Assembly (NCBI RefSeq): GCF_000003605.2
Contig: NW_003123414.1
Span: 255,741 to 287,993, forward strand
Length of the DNA: 32,253 bases
Direction: 5' to 3'
DNA from: Saccoglossus kowalevskii
Taxonomy: Eukaryota; Hemichordata; Enteropneusta; Harrimaniidae
The notes under the pieces are model-generated. The model saw nothing but the letters and a program-made list of their open reading frames with translations. It did not search any database and had not been told where the DNA came from. Position 1 is the stretch's first letter, and each line of letters begins with the position of its first letter. A program made the translations under genes and the position numbers. This document shows positions 22,070 through 31,551 of this stretch, in pieces.

Positions 22070-22143
22070 CATGATAGAATGTCAGGACTTCTGGTGCCAA
22101 GTAAGCAGGCTTATATTTAAATAAAGTCTTATCAACAGTGATA
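22070..22143 (-). CDS. NBEAL: NBEAL exon 4 (residues 119-143)
   Basis: This 74-nt exon is the shortest secure one. The acceptor is TTTTTTTCAG and the donor CATG|GTAAGA. The first base completes TGT, 24 codons follow, and the last base starts a Glu codon. It reads ITVDKTLFKYKPAYLAPEVL, matching the KYKPASLTVEFVPFFY region of vertebrate NBEAL1. Phase agrees on both sides. Confidence 0.92.
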
Positions 22144-22342
22144 CTGAAAAAAAACATAAAAACAAAAATGAATAAAATCAAACTCATGTGCAAACTGTTT
22201 CTGCATTGAGTCACAATCAAGAAACTGATATTTTTTAAATTGTGCATTGTAGTCATCCAAATTTCTGAATTAGACATGATGACAGATTGACTGTTTTAAT
22301 AACAGAGCTTTCATGTAGTCCTCCGAAAGCCAGATGCAAACA

Positions 22343-22656
22343 TCTGACAGGTCACATTGCCATATTGACAGGTCATGCTGCCAAATTGACAGGTCACGCT
22401 GAAAAATTGACAGGTCACGCTGACAAATTGACAGGTCACGCTGACAAATTGACAGGTCATGTTGCCAAATTGACAGGTCACGTTGCCAAATTGACAGGTC
22501 ACGCTGCCAAATTGACAGGTCACGCTGACAAATTGACAGGTCACGCCGACAAATTGACAGGTCACGCCGACAAATTGACAGGTCACGCCGACAAATTGAC
22601 AGGTCACGCTGCCAAATTGACAGGTCACGCTGCCAAATTGACAGGTCAGACTGCCA
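22343..22656 (+). repeat. 21-bp minisatellite, 15 copies
   Basis: Fifteen copies of a 21-base unit, GACAGGTCACGCTGCCAAATT and variants. It fills most of the 520-base intron 3 and begins within about ten bases of the donor of exon 3 (gene-wise). Since 21 is a multiple of 3 and no frame used meets a stop, it opens a 162-residue + ORF (KLTGHAD repeats) and a 129-residue - ORF (VTCQFGS repeats); neither has support as a gene. Confidence 0.95.
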
Positions 22657-22663
22657 TACTTAC

Positions 22664-22776
22664 CAACAAAGTCTTTTTCTCCATACATGATATGGATCAT
22701 ACATACATTCTAATAAATGTAACAAATGTTCAAAATAGGTCACTAATGGACTGGAATCACTCGTTTCATCATTAAT
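22664..22776 (-). CDS. NBEAL: NBEAL exon 3 (residues 82-118)
   Basis: The exon is 113 nt, with acceptor CAAATTACAG and donor TGTTG|GTAAGT. It starts in phase 0 with INDETSDSSP and contains LECMYDPYHVWRKRL, which matches the conserved CESLYDPYRNWRHRI stretch of NBEAL proteins. It ends two bases into a Cys codon. The 21-bp minisatellite starts within about ten bases of its donor, and long antisense and sense ORFs through that array overlap the exon but are not genes. Confidence 0.9.
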
Positions 22777-24561
22777 CTGTAATTTGAAGAAAAAAACAAC
22801 ATTCATTTTACTATTTGTAATATAATAAAATAGCAATGTATTATTTGTTCATATAAATATACAAAATATCATGATTGGTAGCTGAAGCAGTCTAAGCAAA
22901 ATAATATAACCAATCATAAGACATTAATTAAGTAACATTAGTTGGGGTAAATTAATTAATGCAAATACTTGTGAACATATTTTACTACTGTTATACAAAA
23001 CAGCTATATTTAGCAACTAAACTATTAGCCGCGTCCTGTTCAATATGGGACTCATAGCAACATATACAACACGTGTAAAATACATTGTTTATTTACATGA
23101 AATTCGAACACGTGCTGTGCGACAACCACCGCGCTTTGTTTTACGAATCACTTGTTTGACTCAACTAGACTCGAACATAAACAAGTAAAATATCAGAATC
23201 ATGGCCTTACTTTGAATGTACACTTTGAACTAATCACATATTGATTGTAACATTGACTAAATATGAAGGATAAATAGAAGATTTATTGTTTCAGCATTAT
23301 GTGCGGTAACAGTATTCCAAGTTGATAGTATTGAAGTGGACAGTCATATTCTAGTCACCTAAGGTCACATTGCACCAGAAGTGATGGATGTTTATTGATC
23401 AGGTATAAATCATCAAGGTATTTTCTTTGTAAACATAATCAAAGATGAAGCATAATATATTCCAAATTGTTAAAAACATAGTTAAACTCTGGTGACCTTG
23501 CCCTTTGTTATATAATATTATTTCCTTTACCATATTTGTTTCAATATGAATATGCATTGACTTAATTCATTTCGAATACAAACAAGATTTAGGAGTGGAA
23601 AAGCAGTCTACCAGAAGTCTTTGAATGATGTAAATATCTCACAAAAACATTGATGTCTAAATTTGTTGAATTATTTTAAGGGACAGATTATATTCATGGC
23701 ACATATTGGGAGCAAAATATCACTTTAAAAAGGAATTATTACTCATTGTCTGTAGAAGGGGTATAAAATAATAGTCTATCGGCTTCTGATCTTGATTAAA
23801 ATTTGGCACCCAACGGATTATTCATAGGAGTGCTTATATCAATTATCTGACATCTTGTTTTCTGTTAAGATAGTTTATACCAGTATATTTTATTGGTAAG
23901 TTTTCAAATGTATATTAGATTGTGCAACAACTCTCTCCATCAGTTGATATTGAAACTAAGTCAAGTATTCCCATGAAATTTACAAATACATTAACAATGG
24001 TATTGATTACAAGATAAATGATTTACTAGTACTTGAATCATTGAACACATACAGCAATGCATATACCCTCTGGAACCAGTGACCTTTGAATGTAATAGTC
24101 AACATTTTTTATCGGATTTTGACTATTACTTCCTCAATTTTTGCATATTTTCCAACAGGAGATATGTCGTTCACATTAAGAAAAGATTTTATACAGATGA
24201 ATTAGGCGACCAAGTTTGATACAGTTTCGAATAGAATTAGTAAAGACATTGTATACACATTAACAAATATTAACGTCAATGACAACAACGATGATGACAG
24301 TCATTTTCCCTTAATATTCGTTTCCTTCTTTCATCTCGATGATATAAGCAAGCTGTAAAGGGAGTGGTTCTCCTGTTATTGCACAATGACTTTAATTTAC
24401 AACATATACATATACTCACTGATCTAAATCATCTCATCTCATCTCAATACATTTTACTATCATTTCTTTTAGCAAGGTGGCTGATTTGTCCATGGGCAGC
24501 ACACTGCATTTTATTTGCACATTCCACCCTCAAGATATAAATTATCTGCTTCGAGACTCAC
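22777..24561. other. Intron 2, no coding sequence; paired CACGTG
   Basis: Two CACGTG E-boxes at 23,070-23,075 and 23,109-23,114, 39 bases apart, sit in a stretch (about 23,030-23,165) with more CpG than its surroundings. A CATCTCATCTCATCTCA run lies near 24,430. No conserved ORF was seen. Confidence 0.4.
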
Positions 24562-24643
24562 CTGTTTAACCACATTGGTTGCTATGGCAATGAGGTGACC
24601 TGTATGATCACATGACGCAACAAGAGGAATGTTGTCTAAATTT
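24562..24643 (-). CDS. NBEAL: NBEAL exon 2 (residues 54-81)
   Basis: The exon is 82 nt, with acceptor CGTTCCAG and donor AAACAG|GTGAGT. Its first base completes AGA (Arg). It then reads NLDNIPLVASCDHTGHLIAI and ends VVKQ in phase 0. This lines up with the [20 protein letters not shown] region of vertebrate NBEAL1, in the N-terminal helical part. Confidence 0.9.
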
Positions 24644-24790
24644 CTGGAACGAAAACAATAAATAGAAAACACATCAGAATATAAAGTTATGAGCATTAGG
24701 TAAGGAACATATTATGAAAAGTTTTAATGTAAGTCTAGACCTAGCCTAGAGTAAAATGAAAAACTATGCAATGCCATAATCAGCAATGGC

Positions 24791-24990
24791 TACTGTAAAA
24801 TGACTATTTTTCACTGGGTTTAAATTTCACTGATTTACCATTTCAGGCATATTCAGTGGGTTTCAAATTCACAGTTTTATCATTTAGATAATGTATTCTA
24901 TGTTAAATTCGACATATTCCCTGGGTTTTATTCAGCGCATTTTTCAGTCAGTGAAATAAGCAAAATTAAAACCCAGTGAATAATTAAGTA
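24791..24990. mobile_element. Family B hairpin element, right end decayed
   Basis: Matches 10,481-10,691 closely from TACTGTAAAATGACTATTTT to AACCCAGTGAATAATTAA, after which the expected TTTACAGTA end is replaced by GTACATTATC. It is in intron 1, between exons 2 and 1. Confidence 0.75.
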
Positions 24991-25063
24991 CATTATCACA
25001 TGGAATTAACTTCTCGTCTAATATTGTACAGTGTTACCATTTAAGTTCAGATTTACCACTTAC

Positions 25064-25225
25064 CTACAAATGATTATAAGCACTTTGATGAGTAATTCAG
25101 CGTGAGAAAGACTATCCAGGTTCACATTTTCTTGGCATTGTTCTCTACATTCTATAAGCTGACATGTGATAACTTCAAGAATGCCATCCGGAAGCTTACT
25201 GATATGGGGTCCATTTGATTCAAAC
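25064..25225 (-). CDS. NBEAL: NBEAL exon 1 of window (residues 1-53)
   Basis: The exon is 162 nt. The acceptor is a T-rich tract ending TTTTTGTAG and the donor is TGTAG|GTAAGTGG. It carries the last base of one codon, then 53 codons, then two bases of an Arg codon completed by the next exon. It reads FESNGPHISKLPDGILEV near its start and LLIKVLIIIC at its end, matching the N-terminal NBEAL stretch that contains LLPDNILQVL and FFIILCRNL. It is the most upstream exon I could recognise, and the exon before it must end in phase 2. Confidence 0.9.
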
Positions 25226-25329
25226 CTACAAAAACAAATTTTTCAAGTTTATACATGTGTACCCTGTGTACTTCCATTAGTAGCCTGTAGGCTGAAATAC
25301 ACAAGCAAGCGGCAATTAGGCCGGTAAAT

Positions 25330-26425
25330 GATTGTCACAAGACTTAGTTGACAAGAGTCAATTGATCGTGGCACACCTGTCAAGACTCAGCTGGTCATGG
25401 CACACATGTCAAGACTTTCGGTCATGGCACACATGTCAAGACTCAATTGGTCATGGCACACATGTCAAGACTCAGCTGGTCATAGCACACATGTCAATAT
25501 TCAATTGGTCATGGCACACATGTCAAGACTCAATTGGTCATGGCATGTAAAAACTCAATTGGTCATGGCACACATGTCAAGACTCAATTGGTCATGGCAA
25601 ACATGTCAAGAACTCAATTAGTCATGGCACACATGTGAAAAACTCAATTGGGCATGGCACACAAGTCGAGACTCAATTGGGCATGGCACACATGTCAAGA
25701 ACTCAATTGGTCATGGCACACATGTCAAGAACTCAATTAGTCATGACACACATGTGAAAAACCCAATTGGGCATGGCACACATGTGAAAAACCCAATTGG
25801 GCATGGCACACATGTCAAGACTCCATTGGTCATGGCACACATGTCAAGAACTCAATTAGTCATGGCACATATGGAAAGACACAATTGGGCATGGCACACA
25901 TGTCAAGACTCCATTGGTCATGGTACACATGTCAAGACTCAATTGGTCATGGCCCACATGTCAAGACTCAGCTGCTCAGAGCACATATGTCAAGACTCAA
26001 TTGGTCACATGGCCCACATGTCAAGACTTAATTGGTCATGGCACACATGTCAAGATTCAATTGGTCATGGCACACATGTCAAGACTCAGCTGCTCAGAGC
26101 ACATATGTCAAGACTCAATTGGTCATGGCACACATGTCAAGACCCAATTGGTCATGGCACACATGTCAAGACCCAATTGGTCATGGCACACATGTCAAGA
26201 CCCAATTGGTCATGGCACACATGTCAAGACCTAATTGTCATGGCACACATGTCAAGACTTAATTGGTCTTGGCACACATGTCAAGACTCAATTGGGCATG
26301 GCACACATGTCAAGACTCAATTGGGCATGGCACACATGTCAAGACTCAATTGGTCATGGCACACATGTCAAGACCTAATTGGTCATGGCACACATGTCAA
26401 GACTCAATTCGTCATAGCCCAATGT
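25330..26425 (+). repeat. 29-bp minisatellite, about 37 copies
   Basis: The unit is ACTCAATTGGTCATGG followed by CACACATGTCAAG (29 bases, some units 30). It extends over about 1.1 kb, upstream of exon 1 of the window. Units contain CAATTG and ACATGT. Because 29 is not a multiple of 3, ORFs cycle through three frames (GHGTHVK, VMAHMSR, WSWHTCQD); the 233-, 106-, 76-, 74- and 72-residue ORFs are artefacts of the array. Confidence 0.95.
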
Positions 26426-28718
26426 AGGTTTTCACACGAATTGGTCTATTCATGATTCCAAATGTTGATTCTTTAAATTTGCATACTTGCAAAATGTAGT
26501 GCTACAAATAGATTAGATGAATCGCATAGGGATGTGAACAAAAAGCATGTGGATGGCTTCAATACATGCACACAAATGTATGTGTGTGTCTGATACTGAG
26601 TTCGTACATGTACAATGTATGTGCAGACATGCAATGTACCGTTTAGTTGCATTTTAAAATATCTTGTATATTTTCAGATATCATATTGAAACAATGGAAC
26701 TTATACCGGTGGATAACCTGGTGAATTGCAAATGTACTTGAAGCAATATGCATCTGATTTAACAGCTGAGTTCTAATGAATGAAAACACTTCAGTGTGTA
26801 ATGAAGCTAGTGAAGTCAGACTTGTGGTGGTAACACGTTGCACATACTGAGTGTCAGCTTGTCTGTACCATTGTGTACATCAGCTGATACATTGTACATG
26901 TATGACGCGGCAAACCAGCTTTAATAGTCAACACACACAGGCTGTGTACTTGATAACACACATGAACACAGAACACTATAATCAGGGGCCACAATTTTGT
27001 GACAAGTAAAGATATTAAAGATAAACACTTTTTCATCGGAATACAATTCCTAGATGATATAAATACAAGACACACATATACAAAGATGTTATTTTGTTAT
27101 TTAAGGTAGTTGGCTACCATTAAAATTTTGAAAATGTTTTATTCAATGCCCTTGCTCACAAAAATTCTGCTAAAAAAGTACAGTACATGTATGGTCATTG
27201 AAAAACAGGTCAAACATTCATTCAGCTAATTTTTTTCTCAGGAAAAATATCTCGTACTACAGTTGTATGTCCAAAAATTGATACTTAATTTCTAAATCAT
27301 TAAATATGAATAAACTGTTTTGTATAAAAAAAATGTTGATACATTAAAAAACCAAATTGCCATGAATATTGTGTACAATACAACTACATGTACACATGTA
27401 GCTTGTCACATACTGCTATCCACTCATACAATGTACATGTACAACACAAGAAATCAATTTAATACATGTATCACAAAATCTCAGTTGCTCATTTAAGTAT
27501 CGCACAGCTACAGTTGTTAATAATATTGTGTGATTTTATTTTAATACCGGTAATTCATTTTCTACCAATTTATGCACTTCTATTATCTTGTCGGACTATG
27601 TTCTCATCATTTTTTAATTGGTTTGTTTTATTCTATGATTGATTTCATATCTCTTTGCTGTGCTGTTTCAAATAAATTTACTCAATCAAGGCATTTGATC
27701 CATATACATGTACTTACATACATGTAGGACTCGAAATTATTTTCAGACAGAAAAGAAAAATTCATTATTTCTTTATTTGATTAATTTCTTACAATAAAAA
27801 AATTAATTATTAAATTATGCTTATTATATAATTTTAATTATATTTTTTTTTTTGCATAAAACACTGAAAATCAACATTTTTTATTATACCATTTCAGTAT
27901 CAATTGTTCAATAATTCATGTGCACATGTTATTCTCAACAGTGGATTATCAGCAAACAATATCAGACATCAACCCTTCAAAAAACAGAGTGAACTTTTCA
28001 CATTATTTTTACTCAAAATTGTTATCAAGATTTGTAGTCAATTGAAAATTAACAAAGAATTTATACAAAATGTATGAAAAATATGCAAAATGCACAACAA
28101 TTTTGGTGGAAAAAGCATGGCGTTTAAAAGATAATTAATTATAGAAACAAAAAAGTAAATGAAAAATGAAACAAAATTACTATGGTTATATAATATGCAT
28201 AGAATGATGTGAACCATTTGCTTTCTGATACATGTAGTGTAGTACCCTAACTGTAAACAACCTGATTAACATGTGCAGCTGTATGTAGGTTAACACAATG
28301 GAGGACACATAAATTTTAAACTACGACAGCATGTGGCATACATTTTCGTAATGGTTGTCAAGGCATGAAGTACATTTTTGTAGATATTCGTTTGAGGTGA
28401 TTCTGGAGTACAACATCTGATATTTAGCCTTCTCACCACAAGACTTTCTCACCCATATTGTCTGCACTTTTTCCTTATATTCTTCAATATTTCCGAAAAA
28501 ATTAACCCTAATTTTGAAGCCCAAATTTTAGTAAATTTTCAGTTTTTAATTAAAAATTTAGGCTACTTTTGGCCTAATCTTCTGAAGGAAAGTGCAGACT
28601 ATAAATGAGACTATTTTGTGAATTTGTGATGAAAAAAGGGAACTGGTAGTGAAAAGGTTAAAATCACTTGTGGCACTTTTTCTATTAAATGTACATTGTA
28701 TGAAACAGTTAATTGAAA
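26426..28718. other. No recognised gene; upstream intron or 5' flank
   Basis: AT-rich. TACATGTA-type words are dense at about 26,590-27,730. Minus ORFs at 26,643-26,843, 26,854-27,075 and 28,321-28,524 match nothing I recognise. I searched by eye for the missing first NBEAL exon and did not find it. Confidence 0.4.
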
Positions 28719-28739
28719 TTTTTTTTTTTTTTTTTTTTT
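28719..28739. repeat. T homopolymer of 21
   Basis: Uninterrupted run of 21 T (A on the gene strand). No retrotransposon body was identified beside it. Confidence 0.9.
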
Positions 28740-28826
28740 GAGAAAGTACAATTTTTTTTATGAATCATGATTGCACCAATCACTATTTCTGGGTTGCGTT
28801 ATTTGAAATTATGTCAAAATAGGCGA

Positions 28827-28962
28827 GGATACACTGCTCTTGTAAGAGAATCCTTTTTTTGACATGTTAGATGATCCACGATCACGCCGGATACACTGCT
28901 CTTGTAAGAGAATCCTTTTTTTGACATGTGAGATGATCCACGATCACATGATCCACGATCAC
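28827..28962. repeat. 62-bp tandem duplication
   Basis: Two nearly identical copies beginning GGATACACTGCTCTTGTAAG and ending ATGATCCACGATCACG, period 62, followed by a further partial copy of ATGATCCACGATCAC. Each copy holds the CTCTTGTAAGAG inverted repeat. A 60-residue minus ORF here is not a gene. Confidence 0.9.
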
Positions 28963-29399
28963 GCAGGGGCACAAAGTTGACAAAATCTACTTTCAAATGA
29001 AATTAACGTAGACATTTTATTGTCAATTGTCAATCAACAACACATTTCAAACCATATACATTGTATCAAACAATGAGTAAAATTTTTAGAAGTAATGAAA
29101 TGCAGAAATTTCACTTATGGGTGGGATTTCACTTATGGCATTAACGTCTAAATGAAAAAAAAAAAAATGTTTCTTGGGTAATAATTACTCCAATTTTGAC
29201 CCTTAAATATATTGTTGTCAATCCCATGAAACTGAGATGTCAATTCACGTTTACATTAAAGTGATTCTTTTAAGTTTAACCCTAATATTGTCAGCTCAGT
29301 TTACTTTCAATTCACTTTCCTCACTATTATGTGATCTTGATCATTGATAGTAGCTTGAATTCTATGTTATAAATCCGAATCAAAATCAAATGACAATCA

Positions 29400-29720
29400 C
29401 CAACATTTGAATGTGCTGAACTCTGATTATTTATTATTTATTTACTCATATTATTTACTTGTACATGTATTTATCTCAATATTTTATGCTGTTTTATTTT
29501 AATATTAATTAAATATTATATTTTTATATTTTAATTTTATATATATATTTTTTATTTTAATATTAAATATTTTTTATTTTAATATTAATTTAAAATAAAT
29601 CAAAAAAAAATGTCAAATTTCATTCAATGTAGCAAAAATTGTATTCTATTCTATTGTAACCTACTCTATTCTATTCTACACTAATATGAAAATTAATTGA
29701 CATTTCAGCTGAGACTTTCC
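29400..29720. repeat. Low-complexity AT tract and TTCTA repeats
   Basis: TTTTAATATTAAT-type simple sequence at about 29,430-29,610, then imperfect TATTC/TTCTA repeats at 29,640-29,685. Confidence 0.8.
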
Positions 29721-30477
29721 TAATTTATAAAAATATAAATGATATTATTTCTTTAATTTTGTAATAAAGCTGAGCTTGACATCTATTCAGTAAAACACCA
29801 TCTGTCACAGTAACAATATGACAGATCATTGATTTAATATTCATATTCATATGCAGATGTGATCTATTGAAATGATAGATTCCGATAGATGTGGTTTTAT
29901 CTGTGATTCTATCTTCACTTTTTTTTTTCACAAGGACACCTTTTTTTTCTTTCGATACACCAAACAAAAACATTTAGGAATTTTTTTTCCAATACACTAT
30001 GGTACGTACCTAAATTATTGGTTAGGGTTTTAACAAAGCTGTTGAAAACTTTTGATAAAAATTGAACCATGCAAAACTAGACTAGAAAATGATGAGGTGC
30101 CTATGTTATCTACTCAGTATACTTTTCGTAACCAAGAAAATTAAAAAAATAAATGCATATAACATTAAAAATACTGAGTATTTTTAGTATCATGTGAAAA
30201 TTTTTTTTTATTGACTGTAATTTTTTAACATTTCGTAACGCCTATTTTAGAACCAAAATAAGGCTTTTCACTCTTCCCCGACGCCTATTCAAGAGATTGT
30301 ACGGTGTATTGTTTGTTTTGTGCATGTGTTGTGGACAAAAAATGACCACGCCCATTTAGTGATTGCAATATGTACGTAATAGAAACCGCACCCCGAACTT
30401 GAGCTTTTGATCCCAATTTTTAAATTGATACATTGTAATATAAACCGTGGTTTATAATAGGACTTTAACGGTATTTA

Positions 30478-30863
30478 GAAGTGCACATAAATCAAATACT
30501 GTATTTTCTCTATTAGAAATACATCTGGAATAGAAGTGCACATAAACCAAATACTGTATTTTTCTATATTAGAAATACATCTGGAATAGAAGTGCACATA
30601 AACCAAATACTGTATTTTCTCAATTAGAAATACATCTGGAATAGAAGTTCACATGAACCAAATACTGTATTTTCTCTATTAGAAATACATCTGGAATAAA
30701 AGTGCACATGAACCAAATACTGTATTTTCTCTATTAGAAATACGTCTGAAATAGAAGTGCACATAAACCAAATACTGTATTTTCTCTATTAGAAATACGT
30801 CTGGAATAAAAGTACACATGAACCAAATACTGTATTTTCTCTATTAGAAATACGTCTGGAATA
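30478..30863 (+). repeat. 55-bp minisatellite, seven copies
   Basis: Seven copies of a 55-56-base unit (GAAGTGCACATAAACCAAAT, ACTGTATTTTCTCTATTAGA, AATACATCTGGAATA) start at 30,478, 30,533, 30,589, 30,644, 30,699, 30,754 and 30,809. Later copies share ACGTCTGG in place of ACATCTGG, so the array spread by local duplication. Confidence 0.95.
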
Positions 30864-31314
30864 GATGTATACTGCAAAACCATTTATTTTCATGACATTC
30901 AATTTCAATATTTTGATGTTTTGAGCATAATAACTATGTTTTAATTTCTCAAACTTGTCAAGGAAACAACCATATACTGCATTTTCTCTATTTGTAACAA
31001 ACAAATGCCATTTTGGTTCAATATTTAGTGTACATATACATGTACAAATTGAAAAATATTTGACAACAAAGACAACTCAAGAAATTATTTAAGACATTGA
31101 AAATACAAATTTACAACAAGTTTACAACCATGCAAGAAAATGTCCATTCACAATAAAAACACAGGTTTCAAACACAATGAGGGTATACATTACACTATGA
31201 TGAACAGGAACTGAAAAGTTCAAAATATGGTCAAGATCTCTAATCAATATTTGCACAAAAAATGAACACTTGAAAGATAAGGACCACTGCTCAGGTGCAG
31301 ACTGTAAATTTTGA

Positions 31315-31434
31315 TTAAGATCTATATCCAATGAGGAATTATGTCTATTTAGTCCAAAATTAAAAAAAAAATTAAATAAAAATACATATAAATTTGCATA
31401 TAAATTTTGGTAAAAAAAGGATGGCACGAGAAAA
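31315..31434 (-). repeat. Inverted copy of the TTTATATGCAAATTTATAT repeat
   Basis: On the minus strand it reads TGCCATCCTTTTTTTACCAA, then ATTTATATGCAAATTTATAT, a T-rich run, TTTTGGACTAAATAGACATA and CCTCATTGG, parallel to 7,287-7,425. A 101-residue minus ORF runs through it and is not a gene. Confidence 0.65.
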
Positions 31435-31442
31435 AGTTAATA

Positions 31443-31551
31443 TACTGTAAAATACCGGTACTTTATTTTCGCTTGGAATTAATTTTCACTGAAGGGATGA
31501 TTCAGTGAAAGTAAAATCCAGCGAATATATACCTTAAATTATTTTACAGTA
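31443..31551. mobile_element. Family A hairpin element, internally deleted
   Basis: Opens TACTGTAAAATACCGGTACT and then TTATTTTCGCTTGG; closes AAATTATTTTACAGTA. At 109 bases it is about half the size of the other family A copies. It sits beside the inverted repeat copy at 31,315-31,434. Confidence 0.75.

Noticed and set aside
22287-22775. 162-residue + ORF with KLTGHAD repeats, and the 129-residue minus ORF with VTCQFGS repeats
   Set aside because: Both are produced by the 21-bp minisatellite (unit divisible by three) within intron 3. The + ORF runs antisense over exon 3 and the minus ORF is exon 3 read past its splice donor.
25330-26425. CRISPR-like regular repeats
   Set aside because: Units are contiguous with no unique spacers, and the surroundings are an animal gene. 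This is a minisatellite.
25754-26455. 233-residue + ORF and smaller ones with GHGTHVK/VMAHMSR/WSWHTCQD repeats
   Set aside because: These are a translation of the 29-bp minisatellite cycling through three frames, with no non-repeat domain, signal peptide or splice support.
26643-27075. Minus ORFs considered as the missing first NBEAL exon
   Set aside because: No similarity to the N-terminal NBEAL stretch and no phase-2 donor that would join to 25,225.
28321-28524. 67-residue minus ORF, Cys- and Lys-containing
   Set aside because: No recognisable domain and no clear splice or promoter context. It could be an old repeat fragment.
30868-30925. Possible further family A fragment (ATACTGCAAAACCATTTATTTTC)
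   Set aside because: Only a short left-end resemblance, with no matching inverted end nearby.
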